Shown: one piece after another, positions 27,011 to 35,240 of the stretch | How positions within the stretch are numbered: position 1 is the stretch's first letter | Layout: each line of letters opens with the position of its first letter | Translations under genes and position numbers: made by a program | The notes under the pieces: model-generated | The model's database searches: none | Told to the model about the DNA's origin: nothing | Seen by the model: the letters and a program-made list of their open reading frames with translations, nothing else | NCBI GenBank assembly: GCA_002368155.1 | Contig: AP018180.1 | Span: 2,823,947-2,887,946 of the forward strand | DNA length: 64,000 nucleotides | Direction: 5' to 3' | Source: Nostoc carneum NIES-2107 | GTDB taxonomy: Bacteria > Cyanobacteriota > Cyanobacteriia > Cyanobacteriales > Nostocaceae

Positions 27011-27103
27011 TTTTCCCAAACAGAACATACCATTGCTCAATTATTATTGTTCAGAACAATACCTATTGGGGAATATTAAATGTATATAAGCGGAGATTGA
27101 AAA
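27011..27103 (+). promoter_or_regulatory. Conserved 93-bp leader before A6
   Basis: Has the perfect palindrome ATTGTTC-A-GAACAAT (27046-27060), as in the A1-A2 spacer, followed by CTATTGGGGAATATTAAAT and GCGGAGATTG. Confidence 0.6.
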
Positions 27104-29881
27104 ATGCCAGCGATGTTTACGAGCTTAGGTTTAATTAATCGCCTATTTACAAGAAGTGCCATATTACTACAATTAGGAATTATTTTTTTAGGAAACAATT
27201 TTGCTCATGCTCAGGTGACATCTGATGTTACTACTAATACAATTGTCAATCAAAGTGGCAAAGATTTTACTATTCTTAATGGTATAGAAAAAGGTAATAA
27301 TTTATTTCATAGTTTTAGTAACTTTTCAATTCATACAGGTGGTTCAGCGACTTTTGATTTAACTAATACGCCAAATATTACTAATATATTTAGTCGAGTT
27401 ACAGGTGGTAATGCTTCTAATATTGATGGGTTGATTCGCACCCTCAATAGCAATAATCCAGTCAGTTTATTTTTGATGAATCCCAACGGTATTGTATTCG
27501 GGCCTAATGCCTCACTAAATATCAGTGGTTCCTTTGTTGGAACAACCGCAAATAGCATTAAGTTTGCTGATGGAGTGGAATTCAGTGCAACTAACTCTGC
27601 TGCACCGCCATTATTAACTATGAGTGTACCTGTGGGGTTGCAAATGGGAAGTAATGCGGGAACAATTCAAGTACAAGGATCGCCAGTTCAAGTACAAAAG
27701 CATCCAGAGTTCGGGTTCGGTTTGTTCTTTCTTAGATTACCAACATTATCAGTGATTCCCAATCAGACACTAGCACTTGTGGGCGGTCAGATTGATATTG
27801 ATAGTGCCAGTATTTCTGCTCCTGATGGACATATCGAATTATGGGCGCTACAAAATGGAGAAATTGCCCTAGACAAGGAAACTGGATGGCAACTCACTTC
27901 TAAGCCAAATACTATTAACGGGGGTACAATTACACTGCAACAAACTTCCTTCGTCACTGCGGATGGTAGCAACGGTGGCGCAATCAATATTTGGGGAAGG
28001 GGATTAAGCTTACAGGATGGCTCGAACATTGGTGCAACAACCTTTGCTGGACAAGGAAAAGGTATTACTGTCCACACTACAGAATTTATTAATCTTTTAG
28101 GAACCACCGATCTTGTTAACCAACCTCTCTTCGCTGGGATCAGCACTACTGTAGGCAATTCATTAGGATTACTTGTACTTCCGGGGCCACCAGCAACAGG
28201 ACAAGCAGGAAATATAACCATCGAAACTGGACGTTTAAAGATGGCTAATGGAGCTTGGCTTGTGTCCAGCACTTCTGGCGATAACTCTAGAACTGGAGAT
28301 ATCACCATTCGCGCTACCGATGTGGATCTATTGGGATATGAAACTTTATCTGGATCTTCTGCAACTTCAATTGCTAATTTACTTCTGTCTGGAAGCAATA
28401 ATCAGAGTGGACAAGTTACTGTTGATACTCAAAGGGTTCACCTATTCAATGGTGGTCGTATTAGTAGTAGTGTGTTGGGAGGGAATGGTACAGGAGGAGA
28501 AGTCTCCATTCGAGCTACCGAGAGTTTAGAGATTCAAGGAGCTAACCCTGTTGGTATATTTAGTGCAGTTCTCGCTTCGCTGGAATCTGGTACAACAGGA
28601 CAAGGAGGACGCATTTTTATCGATACAGGGAATCTAGTATTGTCAAATGGTGGGGGGATTACCAGCGAAGTAGTAGGTTCTCAAGTACCTTTCTTTGGCT
28701 TTTTTCTAGCAGGAGCAATCGGTACAGCAGGAGATATTGATATTCGAGCTAAAGATGTACAAGTCAGCGAGCCGATGATTGATGGATATAGCCAAACTAT
28801 CACAGGTATCAAAGCTTCTCTGGGTAATGGTTCTGTGGGTTCAGGTGGCAACATTAACCTGACAGCCGACAACTTGCGTGTGTTCAACGGTGGACAAATT
28901 ACTTCTTCTAGTTTGGGTCAGGGAAATGCTGGTAGTGTTAACCTACAAGTGAAAAATATTGACGTACAAGGAACTTCCCCAAACTTGATTAATGGTAGCT
29001 ATCTCAACAGTGCGATCGCAGCTTCTTCTGATACTAACTTTGCTGCGGGGTCTGTAAATATCACATCAGATGCAGTGCGTGTCAGGGATAATGCAGAAAT
29101 TACTGTGAGTAATACAAGCAGTGGCGATGCAGGGAACTTAAATATTACTGGTAATAAAATCATCCTCGACAATGGCGCAAATCTGCGTTCTGAGGTAAAT
29201 GGTGGTGGTCAGGGTAACATCCACCTCAATGCCAATGATGTGCTGCTATTACGGCATGGTAGCAGCATCATCACTAATGCCATTGGGACTTCTACAGGCG
29301 GCAACATTAATATCAATGCTGGGTCGATTGTCGCTGTGCCAAAAGAAAACAGCGATATTTCAGCGAATGCTGTACTAGGAAGTGGTGGTAATATCCAAAT
29401 CACTACTCAAGGTATTTTTGGGTTGCAATTTCAAAACCAACTTACACCCAATAGTGACATCACTGCTAGTTCGCAATTTGGAATAAATGGCACTGTGCAA
29501 GTGAATACTGTTGGTTTTGACCCCAACTCTGGTTTAGTGGAATTGCCTACGAATGTTACAGACCCATCGCAGCAAATAGCTACAGGTTGTTCTGATAATA
29601 CTGGTAGTAGTTTTGTTGCCACGGGACGAGGTGGTATACCAGAAAATCCTAATCAAGAAGTGAGGAGCGATCGCACTTGGTCTGATGTCCGCGATTTGAC
29701 TGCATACCGCAAACATCATGCAGTTACAACACAAATATCTGCATCTCCACAGATGCTTGTTCAAGCTACAGGTGTACGTCATCGAATCGATGGTACAATT
29801 GAACTAGTAGCTCATCAATCTTCTACTCATAGACAACAAGCATTAACCTGTACAGTCGTTAATCACAAGCGATCAATTTAA
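27104..29881 (+). CDS. TPS exoprotein A6 (long subtype, divergent tail)
   Basis: 925 residues, the longest of the twelve. The start is MPAMFTSLGLINRLFTRSA and the TPS domain has FSIHTGGSATFD. The passenger is of the long subtype (DGHIELWALQNGEIALDKE). From about 28865 to 29690 the DNA is almost the same as in A2. After SDRTWSDVRDLTAYRK the tail departs from every other copy (HHAVTTQISASPQMLVQAT, RHRIDGTIELVAHQS) and ends LTCTVVNHKRSI. Both conserved cysteines are still present. It is the last gene of the evenly spaced block A1-A6 and is followed after only 23 bp by the LRV-repeat gene, so the two are probably co-transcribed. Confidence 0.92.
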   Translation: MPAMFTSLGLINRLFTRSAILLQLGIIFLGNNFAHAQVTSDVTTNTIVNQSGKDFTILNGIEKGNNLFHSFSNFSIHTGGSATFDLTNTPNITNIFSRVTGGNASNIDGLIRTLNSNNPVSLFLMNPNGIVFGPNASLNISGSFVGTTANSIKFADGVEFSATNSAAPPLLTMSVPVGLQMGSNAGTIQVQGSPVQVQKHPEFGFGLFFLRLPTLSVIPNQTLALVGGQIDIDSASISAPDGHIELWALQNGEIALDKETGWQLTSKPNTINGGTITLQQTSFVTADGSNGGAINIWGRGLSLQDGSNIGATTFAGQGKGITVHTTEFINLLGTTDLVNQPLFAGISTTVGNSLGLLVLPGPPATGQAGNITIETGRLKMANGAWLVSSTSGDNSRTGDITIRATDVDLLGYETLSGSSATSIANLLLSGSNNQSGQVTVDTQRVHLFNGGRISSSVLGGNGTGGEVSIRATESLEIQGANPVGIFSAVLASLESGTTGQGGRIFIDTGNLVLSNGGGITSEVVGSQVPFFGFFLAGAIGTAGDIDIRAKDVQVSEPMIDGYSQTITGIKASLGNGSVGSGGNINLTADNLRVFNGGQITSSSLGQGNAGSVNLQVKNIDVQGTSPNLINGSYLNSAIAASSDTNFAAGSVNITSDAVRVRDNAEITVSNTSSGDAGNLNITGNKIILDNGANLRSEVNGGGQGNIHLNANDVLLLRHGSSIITNAIGTSTGGNININAGSIVAVPKENSDISANAVLGSGGNIQITTQGIFGLQFQNQLTPNSDITASSQFGINGTVQVNTVGFDPNSGLVELPTNVTDPSQQIATGCSDNTGSSFVATGRGGIPENPNQEVRSDRTWSDVRDLTAYRKHHAVTTQISASPQMLVQATGVRHRIDGTIELVAHQSSTHRQQALTCTVVNHKRSI

Positions 29882-29904
29882 TTTATGAGTGTATAAAAGG
29901 ATAT

Positions 29905-32367
29905 ATGGTGGAATGGATGCAAGACAGTAATCAATCACAAATTGCTGTTGCCAAAAATCTTAATACTACACCAGAATTATTAACAGAATTGGCAAGACAT
30001 GAAGACATACAGGTTCGTCAAGCTGTAGCTAGAAATCCCCGTACTCCACCATATACTTTATATCTACTTGCAGAAGAATTTCCCCAAGATTTTCTAAAAA
30101 ATCCTATTTTCCCTCTCCTAAATTTAGAAGATCCTCAATTAGAAATTCCCGCTTCTTCCCTACAGAAAATTTTAACTTGTGAAGCTGCTCCTCAAGCATG
30201 GTTAAACAGATTTGCTATTTCTGGATACCATTATCATTTATTGGGAATTGTGCAGAATCCTCAAGCCAATAAACAAGTCTTGCAACTAGTAGCAGAAAAT
30301 CAATATTGTGATGATTTTATTCATGAATTAATAAAAATGCACGTCAATGTTGCTGGAGAAATGGATTCAGGGTGGCAAGAATATGCAGATAGGAAATTAC
30401 AACATATTATCGAGAATGGTTCTTCTAATCCTTCCGAAGTTGGATGTTATTCAGGTAACAATTCTCAAGGACAATATTATCAATTTATTTTATGGCAATT
30501 AGGAATTACACCTCAGTTGCAAATTGCTAAAACTTCAGCATACGTGCAAGAGGTGATTGCTAAATTCACTGATGCTCCACCAGAATATTTACGACAATTA
30601 TTAAATATTAAACTTAACATTACTACTCGCATTGAAGTTGCTAAAAATAAAAATACACCTATTGAATGTTTGATTGAACTTGCCCATCATCAGAGTAGGG
30701 TAATACGGGAAGCTGCTATGCGGAATCCTAGTTTACCACGGTCAATAGTTAATGATTTTTTCCAAGAAAGATTTTTAGCCACTCATCCTCATACACAAGT
30801 AGAAAAGCTACGGGAACTTTGTGCGAGTCAATGGTCATTTATTCGAGTGCGGGTTGCAAAACATCCCAACTTAGAGTTAAGCGACTTAGAAACATTAGCG
30901 CAATCTGCTGATTGGAGAATACGAGTATGTGTTGCTAATCATCCTCATGTTAATGTATATCTACTCAAAGAGCTAACTCAAGATCAGAGCGTTTGTGTTC
31001 GTCAAGCAGTAGCTTTGAATAACCAAACACCGCCAGAATGTTTGAAGAGATTATCAGGCGATCGCAATGTATATGTTCGTGCTCATGTGGCTAAAAATCA
31101 GCACACCCCATTAGATATTTTACTACTTCTTTCCCAAGACCAAGATACTCGTATACTGCAAAATTTGGCTAATAATCCTGCTTTCCCCCAAGAAATGCGA
31201 CTGCAATTACAGTTACACTTTCCTCAGAATGAATCTAATTGTATTTATCTATGGCGCAGACTGTTTAGCGCTCCATATAACTATGAGGGGATTAAAATCA
31301 AAGAAATATCTAAACAAGAATATGCACTAGCAGCAAGTGCAATTACGCCAATTCCTCAATTATTAGAACTGCTTAAAATCGTAACAGATGATATTTATTG
31401 GGAAGCAGTACATAATATTTGTCAACAAGTAATTTGCAATCCTGATATCTCTGCAGAACTATTACTAGAAATTTTGGATATTCGCAGTGTAGATATATAT
31501 GCAGCAGTGGCTTCACATCCTCATATATCTGATTTAATTGGCAACAAAATAGCCAAATTTAGGGACTATAGACTGCGCTTGCTGATGCTGCAAAATCCCA
31601 ATATATCATTAGAGTTTATCGAAAAATTATTATATGATAAACATCCAGAAGTTCGTCTATATGCCTTAAAAATACACCAACAAAAATTGGCGAGCAATGG
31701 GGGTACAAGTAATTTTATCATTCAATACAACGAGGCTACTTGTGAGCATACACCACTGCAAAAATTAGCTGAACTAGCCAAACATACATCGGTACTAATC
31801 CGCGAAGCAGTTGCGAAAAATCCTCGGATTATAGATGTATATAGTTCTGCTCCAAAGAGTCAGAATTGGCTAGAAAGACTCGCTAAAGATAAAAATCAAT
31901 TTGTGCAAATAGCTGTTGCCAATAACATCAATACCCCAATTCATATACTAGAAATATTGGCTGACAATAATCAATATGACCATTATCAATATACTTGTTC
32001 TACGCGTTATTTTAAGCGGAAAAAACATCAAGTTTTTGTAGCAGCAGTTAAAAGATTAATCCAACTTGCTCCCGCGATCGCCAGTAAATATTTAGTGCAA
32101 TATCTAGAACCCAAGTTTTACACCCTGGATATAATATCATTTCGTTTAGCTATTCTCCAACATCCCGCAGCACCTCTTGAATATTTAGCTCAAAATTTTC
32201 AAAAATTACAATTACTCCCTTGGTATGAACGTTATGTCATTGCTCAACATCCTCAAGCAGCACCAGAAATTCTCCAAATTCTCTTAAAAGATGCACATCG
32301 AGTTGTACGAGCAGCAGCAAAAGCAAGATTAATGGTAACCCAACAACATACCACAACAGGATCTTAG
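29905..32367 (+). CDS. Leucine-rich-repeat-variant (LRV) / HEAT-like repeat protein
   Basis: 820 residues with no signal peptide or membrane segment, so it is probably cytoplasmic. Repeats of about 24 residues recur along the chain in the form AVAxNPxTPPxxLxxLAxDxxxxVR. Examples are QIAVAKNLNTTPELLTELAR, VRQAVARNPRTPPYTLYLLA, VRQAVALNNQTPPECLKRLS and VQIAVANNINTPIHILEIL. This is the pattern of LRV repeats first described in an Azotobacter protein, which form an alpha/3-10 superhelix. It starts 23 bp after A6 with an AAAAGGA ribosome-binding site and ends 65 bp before A7, so it sits inside the exoprotein array. A role as a scaffold or regulator for the neighbouring secretion genes is only inferred from position. 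Confidence 0.85.
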   Translation: MVEWMQDSNQSQIAVAKNLNTTPELLTELARHEDIQVRQAVARNPRTPPYTLYLLAEEFPQDFLKNPIFPLLNLEDPQLEIPASSLQKILTCEAAPQAWLNRFAISGYHYHLLGIVQNPQANKQVLQLVAENQYCDDFIHELIKMHVNVAGEMDSGWQEYADRKLQHIIENGSSNPSEVGCYSGNNSQGQYYQFILWQLGITPQLQIAKTSAYVQEVIAKFTDAPPEYLRQLLNIKLNITTRIEVAKNKNTPIECLIELAHHQSRVIREAAMRNPSLPRSIVNDFFQERFLATHPHTQVEKLRELCASQWSFIRVRVAKHPNLELSDLETLAQSADWRIRVCVANHPHVNVYLLKELTQDQSVCVRQAVALNNQTPPECLKRLSGDRNVYVRAHVAKNQHTPLDILLLLSQDQDTRILQNLANNPAFPQEMRLQLQLHFPQNESNCIYLWRRLFSAPYNYEGIKIKEISKQEYALAASAITPIPQLLELLKIVTDDIYWEAVHNICQQVICNPDISAELLLEILDIRSVDIYAAVASHPHISDLIGNKIAKFRDYRLRLLMLQNPNISLEFIEKLLYDKHPEVRLYALKIHQQKLASNGGTSNFIIQYNEATCEHTPLQKLAELAKHTSVLIREAVAKNPRIIDVYSSAPKSQNWLERLAKDKNQFVQIAVANNINTPIHILEILADNNQYDHYQYTCSTRYFKRKKHQVFVAAVKRLIQLAPAIASKYLVQYLEPKFYTLDIISFRLAILQHPAAPLEYLAQNFQKLQLLPWYERYVIAQHPQAAPEILQILLKDAHRVVRAAAKARLMVTQQHTTTGS

Positions 32368-32432
32368 GAAATGTTACTAATAAAAATCTAGCGGGAATAC
32401 TGAAACTATGAGTTTTAACTAGTATTAGCGCT

Positions 32433-35084
32433 ATGAAAGTGATTGCTTATCTTGCAGCCTTGACCATTGGGTTATTGACTACGGGTTCACTCTTACCAGC
32501 CATAGCTCAGGTAACATCTGATGGTAGTACTAACACTCTTGTTAACCCCAATGGCAATGATTTTCATATTCTCAATGGTCTAGAAAAAGGTAATAATTTA
32601 TTTCATAGCTTCAGCCAGTTTTCTATTCCTGCTAATAGTTCTGTATTCTTTAACAATACTGCCAATATCGAAAATATTTTTAGTCGTGTGACTGGTGGTA
32701 ATGTTTCTAATATTGATGGGTTAATTAAAACCAATGGTAGCGCCAATTTATTCTTGCTCAATCCCAGTGGAATTATTTTTGGCCCCAATGCCAGATTGAA
32801 TATTGGTGGTTCCTTTGTTGGTACTACCGCCGAAAGTATCAAATTTGCTGATGGCACTGAGTTTAGTGCTGTTAATACAAATGCCACAACCTTATTGACT
32901 ATGAGCGTGCCAATTGGCTTGCAAATAGGCAGCAATTCTCGTTCAATTAACGTTTATGGGGCAAAATTAGCAATTCCAGCGAGAAATACATTTGTACTTG
33001 TGGGAAATAACTTAACTTTTGATCAGAGTAAAATCACCGCTATCGATGGAAGAGTTGAATTAGGGAGCGTTGCAGAAAACAATATTGTGGGCATATCTGC
33101 AAACACTGCTGGATTCAGCTTAGATTTCAATGCTGTGACTCAGTTCCAAAATATGAAATTTAGTAACGCAGGTATAGTTGATACAAGTGGAAACCAAGGT
33201 GGTGCGATCGCTCTCCAAGGGCAAAAAATTACTCTATCTGGCTCTTCAACTATCACTTCCCACACTTTAGGCACAGGCTCAGGACAAGGTATTCTCGTCA
33301 AAGCCTCCGATTCTCTGGAACTAATTGGTCAGCCAGCCCTTTCTAACACTGCAATTGCCGCTTACTCCCAACCAACAGCTAGGGGAAGAGGTGGTGATGT
33401 GACAATTGAAACATCCAATCTCAATGTTTTAAATGGCGCACAAATTAACACCCGTGCTTATGGAATTGGAGATTCCGGTAATATTACAGTCAAGGCTACA
33501 ACTGTCAATGTAATTGGGGAAGCAATCTATACCCCCACAAAACAGCGATTTAGTGTGAGTACTCTAGCATCTAATACAATGAATGGTTCCCAAGGTCGGG
33601 GTGGTAATGTCACGATCAATGCTAGACAAGTCAACATTCGGGATGGGGCAGAATTACGCTCTACCGCTAGAGGAACGGGTGATGGTGGGAATATTATAGT
33701 CACAGCCCAGAACTTAAGTGTGACAGGTGAAACGGCAACAGATGAACCTGCATTTTTGACCGGAATGAGTACCAGCATCCGTGAAAATGCAACAGGCAGA
33801 GGTGGAGATATCATTCTCAATGTCGGTAAACTAGAGGTCTTGAATGGCCCCGGTATTCGGACTGGTACTTATGGTGAAGGTACATCGGGTGACATTATTG
33901 TGAATGCTGATGAGGTAACTTTGGGTGGCAGTTCCTCAACTGGAGTTGCAACCAGATTTTTTGCATCAACAAACGGTAACTACGATTTCTTTACGGAAAA
34001 ACTGATTAGTCTGGGTCAGGGGCAGGGTGGCAATATTACTTTTAATGTTGGTAAGCTCAACTTACTAGATGGAGGACGAATTTCCACCTCAACTGAAACC
34101 TATGGTCAAGCCGGAAATATTGCTATTCAAGCCAATTCCATCAATATTGCAGGTGTCAGTCAAGTACCGAGTGGGCAACTGCTTTACTCTCTGGATGCTA
34201 CTGGCCCGAGTGGGTTGTATGCTTCTTCTACTGGCCCTGGTACTGCGGGTTCTGTACATCTGACCACAGAGAATCTGAGTATTAGCGATCGCGGTGAAAT
34301 TGTAGTTAGCGGTAAAGGCACAGGAAATGCCGGTAATATGCTCGTTCAGGCTAATTATCTAAAGTTGGATCAAGCTAGTAAACTTCGTTCTGAAGCCAAT
34401 GCCGGTGAAGGAGGTAATATTAACCTAAAATTGCGTGATGTATTACTGATGCGTAATGGCAGTTTCATCAGTGCAGAGGCAGGTGGTAATGGTGGAAATA
34501 TTACGATTAACTCCCCCAACATTATCGGTTTACAAAACAGTGACATTATTGCCAATGCAGTCCAAGGAAGAGGCGGTAATATTCACATTGCAACTCAGGG
34601 AATCATTGGATTGAAGTATGACAATCTTCTCAATCCTAAAGAAGTTTTGACAAATGATATTACTGCTAGTTCCCAATTCAATGTTAATGGCACTGTGCAA
34701 ATAACTAATATTGGTGTCGATCCAAATTCTGGGTTAGTAGAATTATCAGAAAATCTCACCGACCCATCTCAGCAAATTGCTACAGGTTGTTCTAGTAATA
34801 GTGGTAGTAGTTTTGTCGCTACAGGAAGAGGCGGTGTACCACAAAATCCAGCACAGGAAATGAGGAGCGATCGCACTTGGTCAGACACACGCGACATCTC
34901 TGCATTCCACAACACAAAACCAATACAAGCCCAAATAACCCAGCCGCCAAAGCCGCTTGTGCAAGCTACATCTTGGCATCGTCGTGCTGATGGCAAAATT
35001 GAAATCGTTGCTGCTTCAACTGGAAATGTACAACCATCTTTAACTTGTGCTGCTGTTCGGGATGATCAATTCCCTAACTTTTAG
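32433..35084 (+). CDS. TPS exoprotein A7
   Basis: 883 residues with a different signal peptide from A2-A6 (MKVIAYLAALTIGLLTTG to AIAQ). The TPS domain has NLFHSFSQFSIPANSSVFF and NPSGIIFGPNARLNIGGSF. The passenger begins with an unusual block (GNNLTFDQSKITAIDGRVELG) and then has its own repeats (YTPTKQRFSVSTLASNTMN, EVTLGGSSSTGVATRFFAS). Near the end it carries LLNPKEVLTNDITASSQF as in A3. The tail is of the second subtype (AFHNTKPIQAQITQPPKPL, ATSWHRRADGKIEIVA). The leader region upstream belongs to the class shared with A8 and A10, not to the 93-bp class. Confidence 0.92.
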   Translation: MKVIAYLAALTIGLLTTGSLLPAIAQVTSDGSTNTLVNPNGNDFHILNGLEKGNNLFHSFSQFSIPANSSVFFNNTANIENIFSRVTGGNVSNIDGLIKTNGSANLFLLNPSGIIFGPNARLNIGGSFVGTTAESIKFADGTEFSAVNTNATTLLTMSVPIGLQIGSNSRSINVYGAKLAIPARNTFVLVGNNLTFDQSKITAIDGRVELGSVAENNIVGISANTAGFSLDFNAVTQFQNMKFSNAGIVDTSGNQGGAIALQGQKITLSGSSTITSHTLGTGSGQGILVKASDSLELIGQPALSNTAIAAYSQPTARGRGGDVTIETSNLNVLNGAQINTRAYGIGDSGNITVKATTVNVIGEAIYTPTKQRFSVSTLASNTMNGSQGRGGNVTINARQVNIRDGAELRSTARGTGDGGNIIVTAQNLSVTGETATDEPAFLTGMSTSIRENATGRGGDIILNVGKLEVLNGPGIRTGTYGEGTSGDIIVNADEVTLGGSSSTGVATRFFASTNGNYDFFTEKLISLGQGQGGNITFNVGKLNLLDGGRISTSTETYGQAGNIAIQANSINIAGVSQVPSGQLLYSLDATGPSGLYASSTGPGTAGSVHLTTENLSISDRGEIVVSGKGTGNAGNMLVQANYLKLDQASKLRSEANAGEGGNINLKLRDVLLMRNGSFISAEAGGNGGNITINSPNIIGLQNSDIIANAVQGRGGNIHIATQGIIGLKYDNLLNPKEVLTNDITASSQFNVNGTVQITNIGVDPNSGLVELSENLTDPSQQIATGCSSNSGSSFVATGRGGVPQNPAQEMRSDRTWSDTRDISAFHNTKPIQAQITQPPKPLVQATSWHRRADGKIEIVAASTGNVQPSLTCAAVRDDQFPNF

Positions 35085-35240
35085 GAATTTGTCAAAACGA
35101 TATTGCCTATTCATAGCCCTTCGTAAACATCACATCAGACCACAGGTAAGACATACTTATTGAGTTTTCAAGTCATAAATGTTACTAGTACGGATAGAAT
35201 GGGAATCCTCATACTATACGCTTAAAAGAGTATTAATGCG

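Noticed and set aside
14260-29782. Many open frames of 60-200 codons on the minus strand inside the TpsA genes (for example 14587-15015 and 27787-28398)
   Set aside because: They recur at equivalent places in the paralogues because the opposite strand of Gly/Asn/Thr-rich repeats lacks stops. They have no ribosome-binding sites and no family resemblance, and the plus-strand frames are clearly the genes.
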